From assembly GCA_965222345.1 (NCBI GenBank), contig CBDCTS010000007.1:1178001-1242000 (forward strand): a DNA stretch of 64,000 nucleotides. Direction: 5' to 3'. The translations under genes and the position numbers were made by a program. This DNA is from JADFGZ01 sp965222345. GTDB taxonomy: Bacteria; Acidobacteriota; Terriglobia; 2-12-FULL-54-10. Positions 55,529 to 64,000 of the stretch are shown here, piece after piece. Position 1 is the first letter of the stretch, and each line of letters begins with the position of its first letter. Below the pieces are notes generated by a model, which made no database searches, was not told the origin of the DNA, and was given only the letters and a program-made list of their open reading frames with translations.

Positions 55529-57373
55529 TCATCGAAACTTCACATAGAATTCCTTGGAGTTGGTCTTTCCCCAGCCCGGAGCGCGATGAACTACACGAAC
55601 CAGGGAGGTGCCAACCTTTCTCACCAGATTGGCGGGCACGGTGGCCCGAAGCTCGGTGGAACTCACCATCTCGGTCCGCAACCGAGTGTCCTCGAATTGG
55701 ATAATGGAACTGCTGACGAAATCGTTGCCCCTGACGGTCAGCGTGAACGCTTCGCTGCCCTCGACCAGGACTTGAGGCGAGATCGAAGTGATATGGGTCG
55801 GCAGCTCGCTAATCACCCAATCCCCGAAGTTGAGCGCGTATTCCCATCGCGTGGGAATCGGGTTGGTGAAGTCGTAATGGTAGCCGGTCTGCATTTCCTT
55901 GCCGTCTTTCATCACGGTCTCAATCGAATCTTTGAAGGCGAGAATATCCGTCAGGGGGTCTCGTCCGAGGATCAGAAGGTCGGCCAGCTTGCCTGCCTCG
56001 AGGGTTCCCAGGTCCTCGTCTTGCTGCAGAAGCTCTGCCGCCCATAGGGTGGCGGCCTGGATAGCCTGCATGTTGGTCATCCCGGCATCCACCAGGATTT
56101 GCATCTCCCGCCGGACTGCCAACCCGGGAAACATGGTGGCATGATAAGGCGAGGTCGTGTCCATCCCGGTTGAGATCTTGCCACCGGCATCGACGAACTC
56201 TTTGGTAAACCACAGATAGTTTTGGTAACCCTGTTTCATCAACGCCAGCTCGTCTGGCGTGAATTGGTCGAGGATGGTGTAATCCAGGATGTTCATGCGA
56301 AAGCGTTCGGGGATGTAATGCAGGTTTGGATTGTTGAACAACTCCAGGTCCTCCGCCCGCCATTCCTCCATGTGGTTGTTGACATGCCGGAACATATATC
56401 CGATGCAGGATTCAATGAAAACTTCCTCTCGAACCAAAACTTCGATCAAGTCGCGGGTCAGGTCCCGGTCCATCAACCCGAACGACATAATCCGTCGCGG
56501 GTCCTCGATGGCGAGAGGATATTCGTTGAAATCGGGATTGGGACCCCATAGCTCCGTCTTGCTGTCCCAGGGGCGCCCGCTCTCCGGAAAAGCGACCCGC
56601 AACCTGCCGGTATCAAAGATTCGCATGTCGGGTATTTTTGCCAAGTCTTCGGGCTTGAGCATGTCCGGGACAGGCAACCCGGTGGCGTGCGCCAGGTTGT
56701 CGATGCCTGCCAAGGCTGCTTCCTTGGCGCCCATTCCGATGTGCCCGGAAACAAACAATCCCCGCTGATGGGCCCGGCGACTGATGGCTGACAGAACCTG
56801 CGGGGTGACGCTGGTGTATACTTTAATGATCTTGGAGCCGCTGTCCGCCAGCGCGTCCACCTGCCTCATGGCTTCTTCCGGTTCGTGGACCTGATCGTTG
56901 GCGCCCATGTAGATGCCGCCGATGGTTCCCTGGCTGAGGAAAAACCGGGGGCCATAGATCTTGCCTTTGTTGATGCCCTCCATCTGCGCGTTCAGCCAGG
57001 GACCGCCTCCGTAGCCCAGCACCGAGGTGACGCCGTTGGTAATGAGCAATTCCGGAAACCAGTTGCGGTAGTGGGTGTGGGTGTCCCAAAGGCCGGGGGT
57101 GATAAATTTTCCGCGAGCATCGATCACTCTGGCTCCGGCCGGAGGGGTGCCTCCCTGGGAGACCGACCGGATGCGGTTGCCGTCTATGACGATCAAAGTA
57201 TTTGCGAGGGGAGCGCCGCCGTTGCCGTCTATGAGGGTTCCCCCCTGGATGGCCGTCACAGTTTGCTGGGCCAGAACTGGAGACCTTGTCTGCATGGCGA
57301 AAACACAAACGGCCAGTATCAGGCTCCATTTCACAACCGCTCTGGACGGAGCAGGTAATAGGATCGCTTTCAT
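55529..57373 (-). CDS. exported amidohydrolase with C-terminal IPT/TIG domain
   Basis: The 614-residue protein starts at the ATG at 57373, after GGGGGAAG; a longer frame to 57457 lacks a ribosome site. The signal peptide (WSLILAVCVFAMQTRSPVLA) precedes an amidohydrolase-1 domain with the metal motif WDTHTHYRNW and 'FVSGHIGMGAKEAALAGIDN', 'GMDTTSPYHATMFPGLA' and 'LGTLEAGKLADLLILG'. The last 90 or so residues ('ITSISPQVLVEGSEAFTLTV', 'FEDTRLRTEMVSSTELRATV') look like an IPT/TIG immunoglobulin-like domain. The substrate of such secreted imidazolonepropionase/prolidase-like hydrolases is not predictable. Confidence 0.87.
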   Translation of the reverse strand: MKAILLPAPSRAVVKWSLILAVCVFAMQTRSPVLAQQTVTAIQGGTLIDGNGGAPLANTLIVIDGNRIRSVSQGGTPPAGARVIDARGKFITPGLWDTHTHYRNWFPELLITNGVTSVLGYGGGPWLNAQMEGINKGKIYGPRFFLSQGTIGGIYMGANDQVHEPEEAMRQVDALADSGSKIIKVYTSVTPQVLSAISRRAHQRGLFVSGHIGMGAKEAALAGIDNLAHATGLPVPDMLKPEDLAKIPDMRIFDTGRLRVAFPESGRPWDSKTELWGPNPDFNEYPLAIEDPRRIMSFGLMDRDLTRDLIEVLVREEVFIESCIGYMFRHVNNHMEEWRAEDLELFNNPNLHYIPERFRMNILDYTILDQFTPDELALMKQGYQNYLWFTKEFVDAGGKISTGMDTTSPYHATMFPGLAVRREMQILVDAGMTNMQAIQAATLWAAELLQQDEDLGTLEAGKLADLLILGRDPLTDILAFKDSIETVMKDGKEMQTGYHYDFTNPIPTRWEYALNFGDWVISELPTHITSISPQVLVEGSEAFTLTVRGNDFVSSSIIQFEDTRLRTEMVSSTELRATVPANLVRKVGTSLVRVVHRAPGWGKTNSKEFYVKFR

Positions 57374-57922
57374 TGCTTTGCTTCCCCCTTTCCGATGGCT
57401 CTTTCCTGTTTGGATTTGTGAACTGAACTTCGGTGAACTTGCATCTCTCACTGCCAACCGTCTGGAATCTCCCTCGTCCAGTTACACGGCCTGCATCCCG
57501 GTCTCACGGGCCAGCCAAGAGGACAGCTGAACAGTCTTGCCGCCCGCCTCCCCTGCGTCCGGTCGAGTAATAACTCAGGTCGTCGTGGACGGTCCGAAAC
57601 TTCCCTTCACCCGATGCCGATGAGCTAATCCCGCCGAGACTAAGTCCTATGCTTACTGTTTGTCAAGCTCTCTCATTGTCTATTCGGGTGTTGCTATTCC
57701 GGTTTGCATGGAACTTCACAGTTGGTCAGCTTGCCTTTCGGAGTAGTTGCCGGAGTTGGCGTCTCATCACATCGGTGTCACAAGTTACCTTCAGAGAACC
57801 ACCAGCCAACTTCGAGTGGGTTCTGGCTCTTTTCTTCCCGTGCCGCATAACGCTTCCGAATGAGCCGCGCGCTTTGGCGAGAGGATACGCGCGACGACGA
57901 GCGCGTCGACCCTATTCGCCTG
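57374..57922. other. intergenic stretch without a supported gene
   Basis: About 550 bases lie between the amidohydrolase start and the GNAT stop codon. A perfect TTGACA is present on the minus strand (57661-57666) but only poor -10 matches follow, so a promoter for the amidohydrolase is uncertain. A 97-codon plus-strand frame (57649-57942) has no recognisable motif. Confidence 0.4.
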
Positions 57923-58393
57923 TCAGGCAGCAAGTGTCCTGACCATGATCGTTCCTGACGCTCCGGCATAGAGCGCGTTCTCCAAAGCTAACCAACCGAG
58001 TCGACCGTAGAGCCTTTGCCGGTTGAAGGTGAACAGGTACAACTTCTCGACACCGAGTAGCCGGGCTTCCTCGGTCGCGCGTTCGCACAGCGCCGACCCG
58101 ATGCCGCGTCCGCGATATTCGGGTGCAACGAGAACGCTTGCCAGCCACGGCGTGAGGTGCTGATGCGATTCGATGTCGTATTCAACAAGACACGCGAGGC
58201 CCACCACGTCCGCACCAAGAACGGCCACGAAGGCCGTTGGGATGCCGCCACGACGCGCTCGTTCCCTGAACCCAGCAACGCGATCCGTGAGGCTGAGGTG
58301 TGGGGTGATCGCGGCCCATTCAGCGTGATGCCAACGCGCCAAGTCCGCAATGGCATCGATATGTTGGTCCAGGTATTCGATCTGAAGACCCAC
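57923..58393 (-). CDS. GNAT family N-acetyltransferase
   Basis: The 156-residue protein has the GNAT fold: 'TAFVAVLGADVVGLACLVEY', acetyl-CoA motif A 'ASVLVAPEYRGRGIGSALCE' (V-x3-RGRGIG) and motif B 'VEKLYLFTFNRQRLYGRLGW'. It transfers an acetyl group from acetyl-CoA to an amine; the substrate is unknown. No operon is evident. The reading frame begins MGLQIEYLDQHIDAIADL. Confidence 0.88.
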   Translation of the reverse strand: MGLQIEYLDQHIDAIADLARWHHAEWAAITPHLSLTDRVAGFRERARRGGIPTAFVAVLGADVVGLACLVEYDIESHQHLTPWLASVLVAPEYRGRGIGSALCERATEEARLLGVEKLYLFTFNRQRLYGRLGWLALENALYAGASGTIMVRTLAA

Positions 58394-58417
58394 GGTCGAT
58401 CCTTGCTGCCTAACTAA

Positions 58418-58509
58418 GGTAGTGGGACAGTTTCAACGTCAGGGCACGATTTTAACCGTGTCCTGACAAATCGCGTGACCCTGTGCCTACCGGAAACTGA
58501 CTCACTACC
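58418..58509. repeat. 92-bp nested palindromic element (MITE-like)
   Basis: The outer arms are GGTAGTGGGACAGTTTC (58418-58434) and, in complement, GGTAGTGAGTCAGTTTC (58493-58509), which match at 15 of 17 positions. Inside, GTCAGGGCACG (58438-58448) faces CGTGTCCTGAC (58457-58467), with one mismatch. No ORF is present. It fills part of the 58394-58699 space; the remainder, about 190 bases, would carry the hydrolase promoter. Confidence 0.5.
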
Positions 58510-58699
58510 GTAAAAACCCCGGAGTAGTGAAACCCTTCGGAAAGAGTTATGATACCCTCCATTTCCGGGCTAAGGATGTCTGCCGGCGCACTTTTAGAGA
58601 GTGATGATATTTTGGAGCGCCGGTCGCCGAAGGAATAACTCCAAATAAGCCGCTACAAAAATTCGTGGTAATTCAAGAGAGTCGGAAAGCGAGGAAATC

Positions 58700-59917
58700 A
58701 TGTCGCCGAGAATAGGAAGAAGAGGTGCAATCAAAGCCGGACTGGGCACTTTCCTTTTAACGCCGGGCATGATGAGGAGCGCCAGCTCGCAGATTCTCGA
58801 AAGAGGGGAAGCGGAACAGGTGCTTTTTTCCGCGCGAGGGCTGCCGGGAGGAGGGCAGTTGGAGGTTCGTATGACGATCTCTGACGAGCATCCCGACCCG
58901 GACGTGCGCGAGGTCGCCCGCCGCGTGAAGTCTTACAACCTGGAGAGCTGGTACGCGGAGTGGACACGGGTGGCGGAGAAAAACCGGCAACTGGCAGCAG
59001 GCTTTGAGAACGAGGGGCGCAAGGTCACGGCCAACGAATTTTACCTCCGGGCGGCGGATTTCTACCGCAGAGCACTGGTCTATCTGGCGGACACCGATGC
59101 GCGGATGCTTCCCACATATGGCAACCTGCGGGAGATGTTCGACAAGGCATGGAGCTTGGTGAGTCCTCCGTTCGAGCGGGTTGAAATTCCCTATGAGGGC
59201 CAGATGCTGGAGGCGCATTTTTATGCGCCGCGGGGCGCAGCCGGGGACCGTTTTCCGGTGGTCTACAACTACTCCGGTGCGGATGGCATTCTGTTGCGGG
59301 GGAATCGGGGCAACGCTCCTCAGTATCTCAGCCGGGGAATGGCCTTCCTCGACGTGGACGGACCCGGTCACGGAGGATCGCTGCGCATTAAGAAGTTGTA
59401 TGCGCCTCCGGATTCCGAGCGAGTGGCCAAGGCCGTGATCGACTACCTGGTCACTCGTCCCGACATCGATCCCAACCGGATCGGGCTTCATGGGTCCAGC
59501 ATGGGAGGCTACAGCGGCCCCCGCGCAGCGACAGTGGAAAAGCGAATTCGGGCGCTGGCAATGTGGAGCGGCTCGTTCAGTCTGGTGAAGGATATCTTTG
59601 ATTTTTATCCGCCGATTCAGCACCGGCTTCGCTGGCTGATTGGCGCAAAGACTTTGGAGGAGGGTCGCAGGAAGCTTGCCGAATTCACTCTCGAGGGCAG
59701 GGTCAAACAGATTGAATGCCCCATGCTGATCGGCTACAACAAAGACGACCGCATCATGGATCCTCGCGGCGCCCTAAAGCTTTACGAAGAATCGTCCAAT
59801 TCGAGACGGGAAATGCTTGAGGGCGTGGGTCACGGAGAAAGGCGGTTCGAGCTTAGAACCTATATCGCCGATTGGTTCGCGAAACAGCTGGTAGCTGCGG
59901 GAGAATTTAGAGGTTGA
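58700..59917 (+). CDS. alpha/beta hydrolase of FrsA/DUF1100-like type
   Basis: The 405-residue protein has an N-terminal RRGAIKAGLGTFLLTPG segment that resembles a Tat signal. A helical cap region (about 70-160) precedes the hydrolase core with 'MAFLDVDGPGHGGS', nucleophile elbow GLHGSSMGGY (Ser in GxSxG-like GSSMGG), Asp in 'MLIGYNKDDRIMDP' and His in 'EMLEGVGHGER'. FrsA-like or dihydroxypseudooxynicotine-hydrolase-like enzymes cleave C-C or ester bonds; substrate is unknown. It is followed 69 bases later by the diheme cytochrome. Confidence 0.83.
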   Translation: MSPRIGRRGAIKAGLGTFLLTPGMMRSASSQILERGEAEQVLFSARGLPGGGQLEVRMTISDEHPDPDVREVARRVKSYNLESWYAEWTRVAEKNRQLAAGFENEGRKVTANEFYLRAADFYRRALVYLADTDARMLPTYGNLREMFDKAWSLVSPPFERVEIPYEGQMLEAHFYAPRGAAGDRFPVVYNYSGADGILLRGNRGNAPQYLSRGMAFLDVDGPGHGGSLRIKKLYAPPDSERVAKAVIDYLVTRPDIDPNRIGLHGSSMGGYSGPRAATVEKRIRALAMWSGSFSLVKDIFDFYPPIQHRLRWLIGAKTLEEGRRKLAEFTLEGRVKQIECPMLIGYNKDDRIMDPRGALKLYEESSNSRREMLEGVGHGERRFELRTYIADWFAKQLVAAGEFRG

Positions 59918-59986
59918 GAGATGTCTCCACCCTGGGTAATAATACATGAATCATTCGAAGCGTTGCGCCAGAGGAAAGATGTGATT

Positions 59987-60568
59987 ATGCCAAAGCTGAC
60001 TTGCAACGTGCAAGCAGCGCTCGGGAAAATCGGCTGTCTAGGCTGCCTGATACTCTGTCTCAGCGGTATTCTCCGTGGGCAAACCACCCTGCCAGAGGGC
60101 GATGGCAAGGAATTGGTGGCGGTGGCCTGCACCCAATGTCATAGCTTGAGCCCCATCATGATGTTGCGGGACGGCCGGGAGGGATGGACAGAGATGGTCG
60201 AGGAGATGGTCCTCCGCGGAGCGCAACTCCTGCCGGAAGAGGCCGATATCGTTATTCGGTATCTTGCCCGGAACTTCGGTCCCGGATTGAGCCCGATGCA
60301 GACCGGAACCCTGCCCCCGGATACGGCGCTGGGCAGCGAGAGCGTGCCGGAGTCGGGTGACGCGGTGTCTCTGCCCCCCGGGGAGGGCAAGGACTTGGTG
60401 GAAAGCCGCTGCCGGGTTTGCCATGACCTCGGGAGGGTCATCACGGCCCGCAGAAGCAGAGCGGAGTGGGAGCAGATCACAAAGAACATGATGGGGCGGG
60501 GACCGACAGCCACACCGGAGCAGATACAGACGATGGTCCTCTATCTGACCACCCAGTTCGGCAAATAG
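59987..60568 (+). CDS. exported diheme cytochrome c
   Basis: About 193 residues from the ATG at 59987; a GTG at 59981 and an ATG at 59921 are alternatives. A signal peptide (CLGCLILCLSGILRGQ) is followed by two similar halves, each with a CxxCH heme site: VACTQCHSLSP and SRCRVCHDLGR. The segments 'WTEMVEEMVLRGAQLLPEEA' and 'WEQITKNMMGRGPTATPEQI' show internal duplication. It resembles the small diheme subunits that accept electrons from periplasmic dehydrogenases. It lies downstream of the hydrolase gene on the same strand. Confidence 0.82.
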   Translation: MPKLTCNVQAALGKIGCLGCLILCLSGILRGQTTLPEGDGKELVAVACTQCHSLSPIMMLRDGREGWTEMVEEMVLRGAQLLPEEADIVIRYLARNFGPGLSPMQTGTLPPDTALGSESVPESGDAVSLPPGEGKDLVESRCRVCHDLGRVITARRSRAEWEQITKNMMGRGPTATPEQIQTMVLYLTTQFGK

Positions 60569-60777
60569 GCCGCTCCAGGCTCCGGAAGTCTCCGGTAACG
60601 GATTGACCCGAGTTGCAAGCCCCGGCTTTTAGAACCTGCATGAGAATCGAAGATTTCAGTTCCAGCCGGCTGAAGGTGGCATGGCGGGGCAACCCTTGAA
60701 CCAGAAAGTGAATCAGAAGTAAATCGAGCAGGGAATATCTTCTATACTTGGTACGCCTGAATCCTAGAATCGATCTT

Positions 60778-61614
60778 ATGACGGAACCAAACAACGCACA
60801 GATGATTGAGGCTCAAAGCCTTAGTAAATTTTACGGCGGCTTTGCGGCCATCCGCGATGTGTCGTTCGCCGTACCCCGGGCCCAGGTGGCGGCCTTTCTT
60901 GGACCCAACGGGGCCGGCAAAACGACCACGCTGAAGATCCTCACCGGGTATCTCTCGCCCAGCAACGGCACTGCCCGCATCGCCGGTCTGGACGTGGCAA
61001 CCCACCGTATTGAGGCTGCGGCGCGAATCGGCTATTTGCCGGAAAATGGACCGCTCTATCCCGAGATGACTCCGCTGGAGCTGCTGGAATTTTTCGGCGA
61101 GGCCCGCGGACTGGCGAACGGGAAGCTGAAGGGCCGCATCGAAGCCGTCGTCGAACAGTGCCGGCTGCAAGGGGTACTCGAGAAAAGCATCTTTAAATTG
61201 TCGAGAGGGTACCGACAGCGAGTCGGCATGGCGCAGGCCTTGCTGCATGAGCCCGATATTCTCATCATGGATGAGCCGACCAGCGGCCTGGACCCCAACC
61301 AGATCCGCGAAGTCAGGAATCTGATCCGCCATTTCGGGGCCAACAAGACGATCCTCATATCCACCCATATACTGCAAGAGGTCGAAGCCGTCGCCGACCG
61401 CGTGATTCTGATCGACGAAGGCCGCGTGATTTTCAACGGAACCCCGGCGGAGATGGCAGCGGGTCAGAGTCTGGCGGAAGCTTTTTACCGGCTGACCGGC
61501 AAGGTTTCCGGTTCTCCTCCGGGGAAAAACCGGCCAGCCCCGTCCGGGCCGGCGCAAACAGAGAAATCCTCCGGCGGATCCTCGACCGGAAACGCCTCGG
61601 AGGTCCAGACATGA
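60778..61614 (+). CDS. ABC transporter ATP-binding protein, GldA-like
   Basis: About 278 residues from the ATG at 60778; an earlier in-frame start at 60748 is less likely. Walker A is GPNGAGKTT, the signature is LSRGYRQRVGMAQAL (Gly/Gln-type LSxGxxQR), and Walker B is ILIMDEPTSGLDP; the H-loop is in ISTHIL. A C-terminal linker rich in Pro, Ser and Gly follows (about 240-278). It would power the permease encoded next, whose ATG overlaps its stop codon. GldA-type systems are linked to gliding in Bacteroidetes but occur widely in other phyla. Confidence 0.9.
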   Translation: MTEPNNAQMIEAQSLSKFYGGFAAIRDVSFAVPRAQVAAFLGPNGAGKTTTLKILTGYLSPSNGTARIAGLDVATHRIEAAARIGYLPENGPLYPEMTPLELLEFFGEARGLANGKLKGRIEAVVEQCRLQGVLEKSIFKLSRGYRQRVGMAQALLHEPDILIMDEPTSGLDPNQIREVRNLIRHFGANKTILISTHILQEVEAVADRVILIDEGRVIFNGTPAEMAAGQSLAEAFYRLTGKVSGSPPGKNRPAPSGPAQTEKSSGGSSTGNASEVQT

Positions 61615-64000
61615 ACGACCGCTGGCGAATCCCGAAAGCCATCCTCAAGCGCGAGCTGAACAGCTACTTCAGCAGTCCCACCGGCTACGTTTTCATTACG
61701 CTGTTCGTCTTTCTGAGCGCGGTAGCCGCCTTTTGGCAGGAGGCTTTTTTCAATAATAATCTGGCCAACCTCGACTCTCTGAATCGCGTCTTCCCTTACC
61801 TGCTTCTGTTTCTGATCCCTGCCATCACGATGACCTTGTGGGCCGAAGAGAAGCTCAACGGGACCGACGAGCTGCTGCTGACGCTTCCGGCAACTGACGT
61901 GGAGATCGTCGTAGGCAAGTATCTGGCTGCGGTGGCGATATATTCGACGGCGCTGGTGTTCTCGCTGAGCCATTTGGTCGTCCTCTGGTGGCTGGGCAGT
62001 CCCGACGTAGGCCTGATGTTCTCCACCTACTTCGGATATTGGCTGATGGGCGCGGCGCTGATGAGCGTGGGCATGCTGGCCTCCCTGCTTACGGCTAATC
62101 TCACAGTTGCGTTCATTCTGGGAGCGGTATTCTGCGCGGTGCCGGTTTTTATCATTCACGCCGGCGTCATCTTGAGCGGAGGGCTTCAGCGGCTGGTTGA
62201 GGGACTGTCGTTCACTGAGCAGTTCCGCGATCTCTCCACCGGAGTGATCTCGCTGTCCTCGGTGATCTACTTCGTTTCGCTTGCGCTGGCGATGCTGTAC
62301 CTCAACGTAGTCCTGCTGGGGCGGCGTCACTGGCCAAGCCGGAAAGTCGCCGTGACGCTCGGACGGCATCACCTGGTCCGGGGAGTGGCGCTGATTGTGA
62401 TTGTCGCCAGCATCACCGTCCTGGCCGGCAGCGTAGGAGGACGCATCGACTCGACCGCCGAACGACTCCATTCGCTCTCGGGGAACACCGAGAATCTCAT
62501 CGACGGGCTCGATTCCGAGCGGTCGGTTTTTATTCAGGCTTATTTGAGCCCGGTCGTGCCCCGGCGCTATCTGCAAACGCGCAACAACATCATCAGCGTG
62601 CTGCGGGAGCTGGATGCCATGGGTGGAGACCGCATCCACGCCCAAATTCTCGAAACCGAGAAATACAGCGCGGCGGCGCGCGAAGCGCAAGACCTCTACG
62701 GCATCCGTCCGATGCCGCTTCCGGTATGGGAGCAATCGGCCGGAAGCGATACGGAAATTTACCTGGGAATCGCCTTTCGCAGCGGGGGCGAGGAGTTCGT
62801 GATTCCGTTCTTCGATCCAGGCCTGGCGGCAGAGTACGAATTAATACGTTCCATCCGGGTTGTGGCTCAAGTCGAGCGCAAGAAGGTGGGAATCCTCGAA
62901 ACCAAGGTCAAGCTGTTTGGAGGGTTCGACTTCCAGACGCGGGTGCCGACCCCGGACTGGTCCATCGTGGAGGAGTTGCGCAAGCAATACGAAGTGATGA
63001 GGGTGCGTCCCAACGCGGATTACCCGTCCGACCTGGACGTGCTGATCGTCCCCCTGCCGCATACGCTGGAGGCGGTCGAGCTGGGTCGGCTGGTCACCTA
63101 CGCCAGCGAGGGGAATCCCTTGCTGCTGCTGGTCGATCCCTTGCCGGCCTTCGATATACAGCTTTCCCCGCAGCCGATTCCGGCCAGCCCCTTCCCTTTT
63201 AACCAGCCTCCGCCCCCCGAGCCGACCAACATCCAGCCCCTGATGGACGCGATCGGAATCGAGTGGCCCAAGGATCAGGTTGCCTGGGATCAATACAATC
63301 CTCACCCGCAGTTCGGTGCCCTGCCGGAGGAGGTAATCTTTGTCGCGGCGGGCAACGAGGCCGCTGAGAACGCCTTCAACAGCGAGGAACCGGTTTCGGC
63401 GGACCTGCAAGAGGTGGTGTTGCTCTATCCGGGCCGTTTGCAGCCGGCTCAGATGGAACCGGCTGAGGCTGAACCGGCTGAAGAAGAAGCCTCGGAAGAA
63501 GAACCGACAGAAGAAACGACTCCAGGCGAAACGTTTGAGTTTGTCTCTTTGCTCGAAACCGGCGAAGACTCGGGCTTCGTTGCCTGGCAGCAAGTGGTGA
63601 TGCCTTCGCTGTTTGGGATGCAGATCAATCCGAATCCGCCGCATGAGACGGATGCGGAGACCCACGTCCTGGCCGCGCGGGTGACCGGCCCCGCTGCGGA
63701 GCGCCCGGTCCAGGCAATTGTCATCGCCGATCTCGACATGATGAGCGAGCAGTTTTTCGAGCTGCGGCGGCAGGGCGTGGAGAACCTGAGTTTTGACAAT
63801 GTCACCTTTTTGCTGAACGCAGTGGACCAGCTGGCCGGGGACGAGTCGTTCGTCGCTTTGCGAAAACGCCGGCCCCGACACCGCACGCTGGAGGCGGTCG
63901 AAGCGCGCACACGGGTGTACGAACAGCGCCAGCTGGAGGAGACCCAGCAGGCTGAGGCGACCGCCGAGCAACAGTTGACGGAAGCGCAAGCCCGTCTGAA
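61611..64000 (+). CDS. fused GldF-GldG-type ABC permease/accessory protein (cut by window edge)
   Basis: The frame begins MNDRWRIPKAILKRELNSYF at the ATG overlapping the ATPase stop codon and stays open to the window end (about 796 residues visible). Residues 1-270 form six or seven membrane helices of an ABC-2 permease ('SPTGYVFITLFVFLSAVAAF', 'IPAITMTLWAEEKLNGTDEL'). From about 285 the sequence is a GldG-like periplasmic domain ('VFIQAYLSPVVPRRYLQTRN', 'IISVLRELDAMGGDRIHAQI'). An acidic Glu/Pro-rich loop lies near 605-645. A helical Gln-rich segment is starting at the end. The cargo is unknown. Confidence 0.87.
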   Translation, partial: MNDRWRIPKAILKRELNSYFSSPTGYVFITLFVFLSAVAAFWQEAFFNNNLANLDSLNRVFPYLLLFLIPAITMTLWAEEKLNGTDELLLTLPATDVEIVVGKYLAAVAIYSTALVFSLSHLVVLWWLGSPDVGLMFSTYFGYWLMGAALMSVGMLASLLTANLTVAFILGAVFCAVPVFIIHAGVILSGGLQRLVEGLSFTEQFRDLSTGVISLSSVIYFVSLALAMLYLNVVLLGRRHWPSRKVAVTLGRHHLVRGVALIVIVASITVLAGSVGGRIDSTAERLHSLSGNTENLIDGLDSERSVFIQAYLSPVVPRRYLQTRNNIISVLRELDAMGGDRIHAQILETEKYSAAAREAQDLYGIRPMPLPVWEQSAGSDTEIYLGIAFRSGGEEFVIPFFDPGLAAEYELIRSIRVVAQVERKKVGILETKVKLFGGFDFQTRVPTPDWSIVEELRKQYEVMRVRPNADYPSDLDVLIVPLPHTLEAVELGRLVTYASEGNPLLLLVDPLPAFDIQLSPQPIPASPFPFNQPPPPEPTNIQPLMDAIGIEWPKDQVAWDQYNPHPQFGALPEEVIFVAAGNEAAENAFNSEEPVSADLQEVVLLYPGRLQPAQMEPAEAEPAEEEASEEEPTEETTPGETFEFVSLLETGEDSGFVAWQQVVMPSLFGMQINPNPPHETDAETHVLAARVTGPAAERPVQAIVIADLDMMSEQFFELRRQGVENLSFDNVTFLLNAVDQLAGDESFVALRKRRPRHRTLEAVEARTRVYEQRQLEETQQAEATAEQQLTEAQARL

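Noticed and set aside
57649..57942. 97-codon plus-strand frame
   Set aside because: Its composition is unlike a real protein, it has no motif, and its end overlaps the GNAT gene.
61485..63989. long minus-strand frames opposite the ABC permease
   Set aside because: The plus-strand frame is continuous through the region and has clear membrane and GldG-like segments.
1..64000. CRISPR arrays, tRNA or rRNA genes
   Set aside because: I saw no regularly spaced repeats, no cloverleaf with a T-arm sequence and no rRNA-like segment; a computational scan could still find a missed tRNA.

Overview
The window looks like chromosomal DNA of an Acidobacteriota member (inference). The evidence is a moderately high GC content, a von Willebrand-type protein of the kind annotated as 'VWFA-related Acidobacterial domain' (15193-16263), a DUF1592/DUF1552/ankyrin gene triad (49282-54730) typical of Acidobacteria, Planctomycetes and Verrucomicrobia, and many secreted TPR or hypothetical proteins. 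No rRNA, tRNA or CRISPR array was seen.

Layout. 1-3.6 kb: the N-terminal part of an M20 peptidase, a secreted hypothetical protein, and a nicotinamide salvage pair (pncB-pncA) with a promoter and palindromic operator candidate. 3.75-10.4 kb: a palindromic repeat element, then a minus-strand efflux operon (His-rich exported protein, TolC, lipoprotein adaptor, RND pump of the heavy-metal type). 10.5-23.5 kb: mostly minus-strand housekeeping and envelope genes (GLYR dehydrogenase, glmU, yvcK, TPR protein, VWFA protein, a 1150-residue exported protein, rodZ), with a plus-strand DnaC-like ATPase and a YtxH protein, then a scramblase-like protein. 23.7-28.5 kb: B12-dependent ribonucleotide reductase with two NrdR-box-like sites, diverging from a MurL-like PP-loop enzyme.

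28.6-35.7 kb is the accessory island. It holds a PIN-domain toxin remnant, a RelE/ParE toxin-antitoxin pair with a promoter/operator palindrome, and two nearly identical 1415-bp ISNCY-type insertion sequences in inverted orientation. Between the two copies lie a NarL-type two-component system and a small lipoprotein. A self-contained unit for a small basic protein follows. 35.9-45.9 kb: DUF2461, DUF429, homodimeric pyruvate dehydrogenase E1, a CDC48-like double AAA ATPase coupled to a cupin, an IS1380 remnant, ndk (TTG start) and a TPR protein.

46-64 kb is rich in exported redox and hydrolytic proteins: a cohesin-like protein, a Tat-exported flavoprotein, the DUF1592-DUF1552-ankyrin operon behind a structured leader, two c-type cytochromes, an amidohydrolase with a C-terminal IPT/TIG domain, and a Tat-like alpha/beta hydrolase. 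It ends in a GldA-like ABC ATPase overlapping a fused GldF-GldG-type permease that runs off the end. Together these suggest an aerobic or microaerobic heterotroph with an elaborate periplasm, though no pathway is complete here. Several small palindromic elements (3.75, 23.5 and 58.4 kb) and the IS pair show repeat mobility.
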